DNA of 64,000 nucleotides, taken from positions 186,001-250,000 of the forward strand of contig NZ_QRAN01000003.1 in the NCBI RefSeq assembly GCF_003457605.1, read 5' to 3'. Numbering within the stretch: the stretch's first letter is position 1; every line of letters starts with the position of its first letter. The position numbers and the translations under genes were made by a program. Below the pieces are notes generated by a model. The model was not told the origin of the DNA, searched no databases, and saw nothing but the letters and a program-made list of their open reading frames with translations. Shown here piece by piece: positions 52,595-61,075 of this stretch. This DNA comes from Seongchinamella sediminis (GTDB taxonomy: Bacteria; Pseudomonadota; Gammaproteobacteria; Pseudomonadales; Halieaceae).

Positions 52595-54076
52595 TCACTG
52601 CTGCGGTCGGCCAAGGATTTTTCGTCCCGGGTAGCGGCCCTCGATACGCACCGAGTCCTGCACCACCTGCCGTCCGCCGACGATGACATGTTCTATCCCG
52701 GTGGGCTTCTGGTAGGGGTCACCGTAGGTCGCGTTGGCCGCAACCGTGGCGGGATTGAAGATGACAATGTCCGCGTCCATGCCTTCCCGCAGGCGCCCTT
52801 TCTTCGCAAATGCTGGTGAGGCCTGTTCCATCCACCGGGCCTGGTGCAGGCTCATTTTTGCCAGCGCTTCGCTCAGGGACAACAGGCCGGTATCGCGCAC
52901 ATAGTGGCCCAGTACCCGGGAAAAGGTGCCCGCGACATTGGGATTGGCCAGGATATCCAGGTCCAGTGCGGGCAGCGCATCGGTGGAGATCATCATTCCG
53001 GGCCACTTCATGGCCGTCTCCATCCACGGCTCCTTCACGTAATGGTGGTTGACCATGCCAGTGGGCTGTTCCCGGGCGTACTTTTCCCAGGTTTCCCGGG
53101 TGAGCCACTCGCCGGTGGCGACCCACTGTACGTCCTCGTAGCTGATGTCGAATATCTTCTGCCAGTCCCGGCGCCGGAACACATCGGCGGAAATGCCGGT
53201 ACCCCCGGCCGCGTAGGACAGTGTTTCAGTGGTGATATTGGCCCCGGCGGCATTGGCCGCATCGATCATCGCCAGCCAGTCGCCGATCCGTCCCATCGCA
53301 TTGTGAGTGATGTGGCAAATGAACAGCGCGGCTCCGGTCTCTGTCGCAAGATCCAGCACCTCAACGAGACCGGCGGGATCTCCGGTGTAGCCTCGGCGCA
53401 CGTGGACGAAAATGGGCACCTCCCGATCGGCGGCCACGTCAAACAGCATGCGCAGTTCCGCCTCCGAAACCGCCGCGGTCATGTAATCGAGCAATACGCC
53501 AATACCCAGACCGCCGTCGTCAATGCCCTGGTTCACCATAGCGCGCATGGTCTGGATTTGCTCGCCAGTGGCCGGCTGCACCCAAGCGGGACCGCCCATC
53601 TTCCCAAGTTTATGCCCCATAAACAGGTAGGGCTGGTCGACACCTTCGATCACCTTGATACGGATGGCGAAATGCCCGACCGAAGTACCGTAATTCAGCT
53701 GCGCACCGCCGCTGTAGTGCTCGCCGTAAAAACTGACGGGATAGGACCCTGCCTCCAGTTCCAACTGGGTGGTCACCCCGTCCAGCAGGTTCATGTGCTG
53801 GCCCAAGAGCGTGGGTGTATGGCTGTGGACATCGATAAAGCCGGGCGCCACTAACAGGCCGCTGGCGTCGATACTGCGCTTGCCGGCGAGGGGCTTGTCC
53901 GAGACAGCAACAATGGTGCCGCCATTGACACCCACGTGACGGATCGCATCCAGTTGCGTCTCCGGGTCGATGACCCGGCCATTGGCGATCACCAGGTCGT
54001 AGTCCTCTGCGGCAAGCGGCGCCGCGAGCGCAGCAAGCAGGTACAGCAGGACTATTCCGCATTTTATCCTTGGCAT
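52595..54076 (-). CDS. Exported D-aminoacylase/N-acyl-D-amino-acid deacylase-like amidohydrolase
   Basis: This 493-residue protein has an N-terminal hydrophobic signal (MPRIKCGIVLLYLLAALAAP), then the amidohydrolase motif LLVAPGFIDVHSHTPTLLGQ with DxHxH. Later segments VPIFVHVRRGYTGDPAGLVE and ALFICHITHNAMGRIGDWL resemble D-aminoacylase-family proteins, where the metal-bridging residue is a Cys or Lys. The C-terminal NPATVAANATYGDPYQKPTG region, with the pattern ATYxxPxxxxxG, is very typical of N-acyl-D-amino-acid deacylases. It is 2 bases downstream of the next amidohydrolase gene. Deacylation of N-acyl amino acids is inferred. Confidence 0.83.
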   Translation of the reverse strand: MPRIKCGIVLLYLLAALAAPLAAEDYDLVIANGRVIDPETQLDAIRHVGVNGGTIVAVSDKPLAGKRSIDASGLLVAPGFIDVHSHTPTLLGQHMNLLDGVTTQLELEAGSYPVSFYGEHYSGGAQLNYGTSVGHFAIRIKVIEGVDQPYLFMGHKLGKMGGPAWVQPATGEQIQTMRAMVNQGIDDGGLGIGVLLDYMTAAVSEAELRMLFDVAADREVPIFVHVRRGYTGDPAGLVEVLDLATETGAALFICHITHNAMGRIGDWLAMIDAANAAGANITTETLSYAAGGTGISADVFRRRDWQKIFDISYEDVQWVATGEWLTRETWEKYAREQPTGMVNHHYVKEPWMETAMKWPGMMISTDALPALDLDILANPNVAGTFSRVLGHYVRDTGLLSLSEALAKMSLHQARWMEQASPAFAKKGRLREGMDADIVIFNPATVAANATYGDPYQKPTGIEHVIVGGRQVVQDSVRIEGRYPGRKILGRPQQ

Positions 54077-54078
54077 GG

Positions 54079-55701
54079 TTATATTTCTCCTTCCCGGGCT
54101 TTCTGTTCCTCCACCAGGCGGCGCACATCGGCCAACATCTTTTCGGCGTCGAACACGATACCGTCCTTGATGGTATAGAGAATACCCCGGGTGCGTTCCA
54201 TTGTGCCGGTATCGGTATTGAGTTTCTGATGCCCGGTGCCATAGAGCACCTTGAAATTGGCCAGCGGATTCTCGTTGACGATTACCAGATCGGCTTTCTT
54301 GCCGACCTCGATGGAGCCGGTCTCCCCCGCTATGCCCACGACTTCCGCCCCGTTCAGGGTGGCGGCCTGCAGCACTTCCAGGGGATGAAACCCCGCTTCC
54401 TGCAGCAATTCCAGCTCACGCACATAACCGAAGCCGTACATGCCATAGAGGAAACCGGAATCGGAGCCCACCGTGACCCGGCCACCGGCATTCTTGTAGT
54501 CGTTGACGAAACTCATCCAGAGCCGGTAGTTGTTGCGCCAGGCCACTTCATCGGCGGTGGTCCAATCGAAATGAAAGGAACCATGGATTCGGGGATTGGG
54601 TTCAAAGGCGCGAGCCATATAGGGCATCGTGTACTGGTCATGCCATTCCGCCCGCCTGGCGCGCATGGTATCCCGGTTTACCTCATAAACAGTGAAGGTG
54701 GGATCGAGGGTAAAATCCAGGCCGATCAGCTCATCGATAGTCGAGGTCCAGGGCTCTGAACCCGGGGCCGCGGTTTGTTGCCACAGTCGCCCGGCCTCGG
54801 AAAACCGGTCCTGTTCGTTATTGTAGTTGTAGCTGTCTGGGTAATCCTGGACCCGGCGGTCACGAAACATCGCCTCGGGCAGGCCATACCAGTGTTCCAT
54901 GCTGTCCAGGCCCATGCGCGCCGAATCCAGCACGTTCATTCTCGCTACGGAAACCTGCGAGTGATGATACATGGTTCTCATCCCGAGCTTTCTCGCCTCG
55001 CCCATGGCGGCCTCAATCACCGCCGGTGCAGCGCCGAGAAACTTGATGCCGTCGGCGCCCTTCCTGCGCACCGCCCTCACCCAGTTGCGCGCCTCATCCG
55101 GGGAACTCATGGTCTCCGGAAACAGCGCATATACCTTGATACGGGGCGCGGCGATTTCACCACTGTCGCTGCGCTGCTTATGATCGAGAGTCCACTGCAG
55201 GCCCATTAAGGCGCCGGGTTCCCTGACCGTGGTGATACCGTGGGCCAACCACAGTTTGGCGACATACTCCGGGTTCGTGAGTGCGCCGCCAAATGCGTGG
55301 CTTGGCGTGCCGAAATGGGCGTGTGCGTCGATCAGTCCGGGGATTACATATTGTCCCGAGGCATCGATGACCCTGGTATCCGCATCGTAATCTTCCTCGC
55401 CGAGATGCAACGATCCGGTACCACCACCGCGCAGGTCGACGATCCGGTCACCTTCTATCACAATCGTGACCGGACCCTGGGTCGGCGCACCGGCACCATC
55501 GATGACGTTGGCATTCTTTATCACCAGGCGCTTGAACGGCCCTTCGCTCTCGTCCCCCCGCGGAGGCGCCACTCCGGGAGCTGCTACCCCCATGGCAAGC
55601 ACGCTGGAGATCACTTCCTCCCCCGGGTCCACCTGGCCGGCAACGGCCAGGCACGGCAGCAGTAACAGATTTATCGCAGCCTTGTGTATTAAACCTTTCA
55701 T
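54079..55701 (-). CDS. Exported amidohydrolase (imidazolonepropionase/prolidase-like)
   Basis: This 540-residue protein has a signal peptide (MKGLIHKAAINLLLLPCLAV) and the amidohydrolase DxHxH motif in VIPGLIDAHAHFGTPSHAFG. Later features are GADGIKFLGAAPAVIEAAM, MRTMYHHSQVSVARMNVLD with His ligands, and GSDSGFLYGMYGFGYVREL, with the catalytic Asp in TVGSDSGF. It is probably a periplasmic or outer-membrane-associated dipeptidase, acylpeptide or cyclic-amide hydrolase. The ATG at 55701 is supported by AAGGA upstream. It is encoded 84 bases after the TonB receptor stop and 2 bases before the next hydrolase. Confidence 0.83.
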   Translation of the reverse strand: MKGLIHKAAINLLLLPCLAVAGQVDPGEEVISSVLAMGVAAPGVAPPRGDESEGPFKRLVIKNANVIDGAGAPTQGPVTIVIEGDRIVDLRGGGTGSLHLGEEDYDADTRVIDASGQYVIPGLIDAHAHFGTPSHAFGGALTNPEYVAKLWLAHGITTVREPGALMGLQWTLDHKQRSDSGEIAAPRIKVYALFPETMSSPDEARNWVRAVRRKGADGIKFLGAAPAVIEAAMGEARKLGMRTMYHHSQVSVARMNVLDSARMGLDSMEHWYGLPEAMFRDRRVQDYPDSYNYNNEQDRFSEAGRLWQQTAAPGSEPWTSTIDELIGLDFTLDPTFTVYEVNRDTMRARRAEWHDQYTMPYMARAFEPNPRIHGSFHFDWTTADEVAWRNNYRLWMSFVNDYKNAGGRVTVGSDSGFLYGMYGFGYVRELELLQEAGFHPLEVLQAATLNGAEVVGIAGETGSIEVGKKADLVIVNENPLANFKVLYGTGHQKLNTDTGTMERTRGILYTIKDGIVFDAEKMLADVRRLVEEQKAREGEI

Positions 55702-55785
55702 CGACGCAATCCTTCTAAAGACAAAAAGGCCGGCGCGCAATGGCGCGCACCGGCAAGCACTACTCCACCTGGGAGTGTAAAGGAA

Positions 55786-57966
55786 TCAATAATTCCAGGT
55801 GAGGGTGGCACCCACGGTTCGCGGCGCAGCGGGAGTAATGTTTTGTGACAGACCGGGGTTCATGGTGTAGTTATGCAGCATGTACTCCTCATCCGCCGCA
55901 TTCTTCACCCATCCGGCAATTTCCCACTGGCCATCGCCTGCGCCATAGGCCAGACGCAAATTGACCAGTTCATAGGACTCGAGTGTTGACTCGGGGCGGT
56001 TCTGGATATCCTGGTAGGCGTCATCCTTGTAAGTATAGTCGACGCGGGCATTGATATAGTTACTCTGCAGGGGGTAATCAAACACCAGGCTCAGTGAGAC
56101 CGCGTTTTCCGGCGCATTGCGCAGGCTGTTGCCCTCATTGGGCTTGAGATTGCCCTCCAGTTTGGTGTACTCGGTATCGAGGTAGGCGTAGTTTCCGGAA
56201 AGCTGCCAGTAATCGTGCAACTGCCACAATGCCTCCAGTTCGATGCCCTGGCTTTGTGCTTCACCCGCATTCTCGGTCAGCAGCGGGCCGGGCAGGCCAC
56301 CGGGCTGAATTGTCTGCACCAGAACCTGCAGGTCGGAATAGTCGGTGTAAAACGCGACGGCGCTGAAACGCAGGGAATTGTCGAGCACAGTGCCTTTAAT
56401 ACCGAGCTCGTAGTTGGTCACGTTTTCCTCATCAAAAGAGGTGCTGGCCGCCGCTTCTGTCGGTGCCAGGCCCTGGAATCCGCCACTTTTGAAACCCGTA
56501 GAAACCGTGGCGTAGGTGGTCAGGTTTTCACCCAGGTAATAATTAACCGCGACTTTTGGGGTGAAGGCATTCCAGCTTTCCTCTTCCTCAATGTCATAGG
56601 CCTCGACGATGGAGAAGGCCCCATCAGGAGAGCCCACATTGGTTACCTCCTTCTCTTCGTAGGTATAGCGCGCGCCCAGGGTCAGGTCCCAGTGCTCGTT
56701 AAACGTCCAGGTGCCCTGGCCGAAAATCCCGTAACTGTTGGTCTCATTGGTCTGCTCGGCGCCGGCCAGGGGCAGGTGGATTGCAGCCTCGGCCGGAACA
56801 CCGCAGAGCAAGCCGCAATAGATATCAATGTATTCGTTACGCGCCACCTCTTCTTTCAGGTAATACACGCCAGCCTGCCAGAACAGTTGCTCACCAGCAT
56901 CGGCGGCAAAACGGAATTCCTGACTGAACTGCTCTGCCTCCTCGTCGAAAAAGTTGTCCAGGCTACCCAGTTGAAAGTATTCAATGTCCGCGGGCCAGAC
57001 AATATCCCGTACATCGGCACTCGACTCCCGGTAGGCAGTAATCGAAGTGAAAGTGCCCATTTCCACCAGCCAGTCGGCCTGCAGGGAAACACCCCAGGTC
57101 TCTATATCGGCATGGGGTTCGGTACTCTGCAGGTTCTGGTAAAAGTCGGGATTGAAGCCCGACGCCGCCACGGAATCGCCCAGGGCAAATTCGGTGCCGG
57201 GGTTCCGCCCCGGGCTGTTCCTGCTGTCGTCTGAATAGTCGGCAGAGAGCAGCAGTTCCAGAGCGTCTGCTGGGCGGGTCAACAGCTGCCCGCGAATGCC
57301 GTCACTTTCATAGGCGTTCAAATCATCAATATCGGCCACCAGGCTCTCGACATAGCCATCGCGCTCCTTGTGGCTGACCGAGATCTTGCCATAGGTCTCC
57401 TCGCCAAGGGGTCCCGATACCTTGCCGCGAATGCCCAGGTAACCCATATCGCCGCCTGAGAGCTCCAGGGCGCCCGTGAGTTCTTCAGTCGGCTTCTGGG
57501 TAATGATATTGATCGCGCCACCGGCCGCATTCTTGCCGTAGAGCGTACCCTGTGGCCCGCGCAACACTTCCAGGCGCTCCAGGTCGAACAGGTCAAAGGC
57601 CTGGCCAGCCGTGCGCCCGAGGTAGACCCCGTCAAGGAATACAACCACTGACTGGTCCTCACCTGCGCCGTCGGCATTGGAGCCTACCCCGCGGATAAAC
57701 AACTGGGGCTGGGCCGGGTTGAATACGCCCATGCTGAAGCCCGGCGTGCGCAGGGCAATCGCCGACAGATCGCTGATGTCGGCGGAGCGAATATCCTCTG
57801 CACCGATAGCGGTGATGGCGATCGGCACATCCTGCAGGTTTTCTTCGCGGTGCTGGGCCGTCACCACCACCTCCTCCAGGGCCTGGGCATACAGTTCAAG
57901 GGAGACTGCCGATATGGCCAGGGCCAGGGCAGTCCTGGTCAGATGCTTGCTGGATTTGCTGTACAT
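55786..57966 (-). CDS. TonB-dependent outer membrane receptor
   Basis: This 726-residue receptor has a signal peptide (SKHLTRTALALAISAVSLEL), a TonB-box-like EEVVVTAQHREENLQDVPI and a plug domain with RLEVLRGPQGTLYGKNAAGG and AINIITQKP. A C-terminal beta-barrel ends in TVGATLTWNY with an aromatic residue. It resembles the substrate-specific receptors common in marine gammaproteobacteria. It probably imports the compound hydrolysed by the co-oriented amidohydrolases. AGAGGA precedes the ATG at 57966. The ligand is not identifiable from the sequence. Confidence 0.92.
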   Translation of the reverse strand: MYSKSSKHLTRTALALAISAVSLELYAQALEEVVVTAQHREENLQDVPIAITAIGAEDIRSADISDLSAIALRTPGFSMGVFNPAQPQLFIRGVGSNADGAGEDQSVVVFLDGVYLGRTAGQAFDLFDLERLEVLRGPQGTLYGKNAAGGAINIITQKPTEELTGALELSGGDMGYLGIRGKVSGPLGEETYGKISVSHKERDGYVESLVADIDDLNAYESDGIRGQLLTRPADALELLLSADYSDDSRNSPGRNPGTEFALGDSVAASGFNPDFYQNLQSTEPHADIETWGVSLQADWLVEMGTFTSITAYRESSADVRDIVWPADIEYFQLGSLDNFFDEEAEQFSQEFRFAADAGEQLFWQAGVYYLKEEVARNEYIDIYCGLLCGVPAEAAIHLPLAGAEQTNETNSYGIFGQGTWTFNEHWDLTLGARYTYEEKEVTNVGSPDGAFSIVEAYDIEEEESWNAFTPKVAVNYYLGENLTTYATVSTGFKSGGFQGLAPTEAAASTSFDEENVTNYELGIKGTVLDNSLRFSAVAFYTDYSDLQVLVQTIQPGGLPGPLLTENAGEAQSQGIELEALWQLHDYWQLSGNYAYLDTEYTKLEGNLKPNEGNSLRNAPENAVSLSLVFDYPLQSNYINARVDYTYKDDAYQDIQNRPESTLESYELVNLRLAYGAGDGQWEIAGWVKNAADEEYMLHNYTMNPGLSQNITPAAPRTVGATLTWNY

Positions 57967-58069
57967 TGATTGTTCCTCTACACAGTTATTTTCATTGGGG
58001 TACTTGTGGGGGCTGCCACAGGGCTCGTTGCGCCAGTGAGGAGTGCATCATCGCCCCCGTCGGTGGGTA

Positions 58070-59422
58070 TTACTCAGCCACAGATTGGGCGATGTTCTGC
58101 CGCATCTGTTGCGGTTGAATGGGTGTGGACAGGACCTGCTGGAAAACCTGCCAGCGCGCTTCCCGGTCCGGGCCGGCCTGGCTCTCGACATAGTCGCGAA
58201 CCAGTGTTTTACCGTAGTTGTAGTTAATGACGTAGGAGCGCATAGCCGCAATAAAGTCCAGGCGCTGGGATGCCGTGCCACGAGACTCCAGGCCAAACTC
58301 CATCAGCCACGCAATGGCCTGTTCCCTCGGCATTCCCCCGTACAGGTAATACCGGGCGACCTCATTACGGGCGAAATTGAGCTGGTCCAGCAGGGCGAAG
58401 TAGCGGTAATACAGCTCGAGCTGCTCACCGTCGAGGCCTGCCATGGGCAGAATCACCGAGCGCTCGTAGGCGATCCGTTCCGCCGGCGTGAATGCCAGGT
58501 CTACACCGTAGTTGGCCGCGCCCTCGGCGATGACTGCCTGCGAACCATGCAGGGGAATGTAGGCATACTCGATCCAGCCGCGCTTCCTGACCAGTTCCGC
58601 TTCCACCAGGGTCGCGTGCACATGATGCCCCGGGTAGGCTTCGTGGCAGCCCAGCTGAATAACCCGCTCGACATGTATCGGCACATCGCGGTTGATGTGC
58701 ACCGTGGTGTGGCTGTCGCCCTGAAACTCTGCGAAGCCAACCCAATGCTTGCCGGTCGTGATGTTGAGGCTGGTGGCCTCATTGTCCGGCAGATCGATAT
58801 GGCCCCTGGTACGGCGCCGGCACTCCGCCACCGATTCAGTAATGACCGCTTCCACCTTGTCAGCGGGAATAATGAACTGGTCCCTAAAACGTTCCACCCG
58901 CGCTGGCAGCGCTCCCTCCCCCGGTATCAGCTCGTCGAGCTCTGCCACCAGGGCGCGAAAGTGATCCTCATCGTAGTGCGGCGCTTCCACACCAAACAGC
59001 AAGCGGGTTTCCTCGTCGAAGCTCGCTGGAAAGCGTCCCTGAAGAATATCAAGGCGGGTGATCATGGCAGTGATCCGCCCTTGCAACACGCTCCGCCGGT
59101 CCTGGTCCATGCCAGTCGCCGGCATCGGCAGCGCCTCAATTTTCCCTTGCAGGGCGGCCAGTTCCTCCTGGATCCGGGGCATGGCAAGGGGGTTTTCACG
59201 GGCCGCGCTGCGCCAGGCATCGGGACCGAGGTAGAGATACTCGAGGGGGTCGTGGTTCTGTAACTGCAGGCCCAATCGAACATACGCCTCGGCCAACGGC
59301 GCCATGGGATCGAGAGCGGCGTCCCCCACCTGTGACCACACCTGGCTGCCAGGCAGCACAATGCTCCACAGCAAAAGAGCCGGGGCAAAGAGGGCGCGTC
59401 GCAAATTGATTATGTCTATCAT
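58070..59422 (-). CDS. Exported DUF885 peptidase-like protein
   Basis: This 450-residue protein starts MIDIINLRRALFAPALLLWS with a signal peptide ending about GSQVWSQ. The DUF885 signature is QLGCHEAYPGHHVHATLVE, where the HExxxGHH pattern suggests a metal site, plus EGAANYGVDLAFTPAERIAY. DUF885 proteins are thought to be metallopeptidase-like and often occur near peptide transporters. The ATG at 59422 is chosen from several in frame; only it yields a signal peptide. It lies between the TonB receptor (same strand) and the divergent AraC gene. Confidence 0.84.
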   Translation of the reverse strand: MIDIINLRRALFAPALLLWSIVLPGSQVWSQVGDAALDPMAPLAEAYVRLGLQLQNHDPLEYLYLGPDAWRSAARENPLAMPRIQEELAALQGKIEALPMPATGMDQDRRSVLQGRITAMITRLDILQGRFPASFDEETRLLFGVEAPHYDEDHFRALVAELDELIPGEGALPARVERFRDQFIIPADKVEAVITESVAECRRRTRGHIDLPDNEATSLNITTGKHWVGFAEFQGDSHTTVHINRDVPIHVERVIQLGCHEAYPGHHVHATLVEAELVRKRGWIEYAYIPLHGSQAVIAEGAANYGVDLAFTPAERIAYERSVILPMAGLDGEQLELYYRYFALLDQLNFARNEVARYYLYGGMPREQAIAWLMEFGLESRGTASQRLDFIAAMRSYVINYNYGKTLVRDYVESQAGPDREARWQVFQQVLSTPIQPQQMRQNIAQSVAE

Positions 59423-59535
59423 CCTGGCATTGCACTGTGGGTTGAGATTCGCAGGTTTCCGGTGAATTCCCTGTGCTGCGGAGCCACCGGATAACCCGCA
59501 GCAGGGCAATCTACCAACCCCGATTGCCTTCTGCG

Positions 59536-59572
59536 TACCATTTTGCGACACTTTGCATACCATTTGACGACA
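59536..59572. promoter_or_regulatory. 22-bp-spaced direct repeats, AraC-type operator candidate
   Basis: TACCATTTTGCGACA (59536-59550) and TACCATTTGACGACA (59558-59572) are direct repeats with 13 of 15 matches, 22 bases apart. They lie between the divergent DUF885 and AraC genes. The spacing is right for tandem AraC-type half-sites. Confidence 0.6.
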
Positions 59573-59606
59573 AAAGATCATCAACCGGTCGAAGGGGGCT
59601 GGAAAG

Positions 59607-60632
59607 TTGCAGGTCTACGATGCTCACACACCCCTGCTCGCCACCAGCGAATTACTGCTGGGCTCGCTCGAGGCCGCCCGGGAAATTGGCGCGGACCTGA
59701 CCGGGGCACTGGCTGCTAACGGCATCCAGCACGAGCTGCTGGTAGCACCCCGGGGCTTCCTCGCTCTCGACCAGATTGTGAATTTTCTTAACAGGATCGC
59801 GGAGGAGTCCAACTGCCCCCACTTCGGCTTTTTGGTCGGCGTGCACCAGCCGCCAATGCGCTTTGGTCTCATGGCACAATTGCCCAGGTTGTCGTCGACG
59901 CTGGGCGAGGCCATTGAGAACGCGCTGCAATACAACCTTCTCAACAGTGAGTTCTCGATCTGGGAGCTTCAGCGTAAAAACAGGCACGCGATTCTGGTAC
60001 GAAACAATCGCATCTCCTATCAAGGATCACTAACCCAGCTGCACACCCTCGCCATCACTGTAGTGTTCAATGCGTTTAGGAGCCTGGGCGGTGAAAACTG
60101 GCGACCCAGTGCTATTTGCTTCTCCCACAAAGAGCCGGAAACAGCGCGGCTGTACAACAAGTACTTTGGCTCACCGGTTGAATTCAACCAGGATTTCACC
60201 GGGATCGTATTCCCGGCGATCGATTTGCAGATTCCAATCGCAACTGCAGACAATGAGCTGCTAGCCATTGTCAAGAGCCACCTCGATACGGTCATGGCTG
60301 ACTATCAGGTGCATGATATTCTAGCTAACAGGGTCCAGCAGCATATCAGACAGCACCTCGGTACCGACCTGTGCAATCTGGAGAGTGTTGCCCAGCGACT
60401 CAATCAACACCCGAGAACATTGCAGCGGGAACTTCGCCGGCAAGGTGTCACCTTCAGGACGCTATTGACGGAAGTACGCCATGACGTCGCTGAGCATTAC
60501 CTGCGCAGCTCCAGCATCGGCCTGGCCGACCTGGCGGACATTCTGGGTTATCGCAATGTCAGCGCCTTTTCCCGAGCCTTCAAAAATACCAGCGGATTGT
60601 CACCTGAACATTGGAAGCGGCTGAACGCCTGA
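59607..60632 (+). CDS. AraC-family regulator (arabinose-binding-domain type)
   Basis: This full-length 341-residue AraC-type protein has an N-terminal ligand-binding region (TSELLLGSLEAAREIGADLT, SNCPHFGFLVGVHQPP, VEFNQDFTGIVFPAIDLQIP) and a C-terminal double HTH. The HTH carries SVAQRLNQHPRTLQRELRRQ and LADLADILGYRNVSAFSRAF. The start codon is TTG at 59607, with AAGGGGG 8 bases upstream. It is divergent from the DUF885 gene, with tandem operator-like repeats between them. It is the likely regulator of the DUF885/TonB/amidohydrolase group. Confidence 0.87.
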   Translation: MQVYDAHTPLLATSELLLGSLEAAREIGADLTGALAANGIQHELLVAPRGFLALDQIVNFLNRIAEESNCPHFGFLVGVHQPPMRFGLMAQLPRLSSTLGEAIENALQYNLLNSEFSIWELQRKNRHAILVRNNRISYQGSLTQLHTLAITVVFNAFRSLGGENWRPSAICFSHKEPETARLYNKYFGSPVEFNQDFTGIVFPAIDLQIPIATADNELLAIVKSHLDTVMADYQVHDILANRVQQHIRQHLGTDLCNLESVAQRLNQHPRTLQRELRRQGVTFRTLLTEVRHDVAEHYLRSSSIGLADLADILGYRNVSAFSRAFKNTSGLSPEHWKRLNA

Positions 60633-60882
60633 TCTGCAAAACTGCATTCACTTCGAGTAAGCTGTCCTGCAAGTCACTATTCCCGCAGCCAGAACCCCAC
60701 TCCCGCTGCTGTTGCCCATTGATCGCGATATGACATGAGTATTTCCAGTCGGCAGGGCATCGTCGCCATCGAGGAGTCCAATAGCGATCCCTTTTCCACG
60801 CTGAGCAATACCTACGACATGATCGCTGCCGGCGCGATGCCGAGGTGGATGAGGTGGGCGTCATCGCACTGCAGGAGCCGGT
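60633..60882. other. Gene-poor spacer after the AraC gene
   Basis: The 250-base stretch between the AraC stop and the DUF2256 stop holds no recognisable gene or strong structure. A plus-strand frame from 60735 has no recognised similarity and reads across the minus-strand DUF2256 gene, so it is probably not coding. Confidence 0.4.
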
Positions 60883-61011
60883 TCACTTGGACCGCCGGCA
60901 GCGCTGGGAGCAGTAGCGCACCTTCTCCCAGTCCCGGGCCCACTTGCGCCGCCAGGCAAAGGGCCTGTTGCAGGAACGACAAATTTTTTGCGGCAGCTGA
61001 CTCTTCTTCAT
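60883..61011 (-). CDS. DUF2256 mini-protein
   Basis: The 42-residue minus-strand frame begins [20 protein letters not shown], continues [18 protein letters not shown] and ends RRSK. It has four Cys (CRSC and YCSQRC) and a W-rich basic middle, exactly the DUF2256 layout, suggesting a small zinc-binding protein. The function is not known. The start ATG at 61011 has a weak AGGG upstream. It lies 64 bases downstream of the epimerase gene and probably shares its transcript. It overlaps a plus-strand frame that shows no family similarity. Confidence 0.82.
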   Translation of the reverse strand: MKKSQLPQKICRSCNRPFAWRRKWARDWEKVRYCSQRCRRSK

Positions 61012-61075
61012 CGCCCTGGTTACGCCATGAGATAGTGCATCGGATCTCGTTTACCAATCCGCTGCCGAGCGCTGT

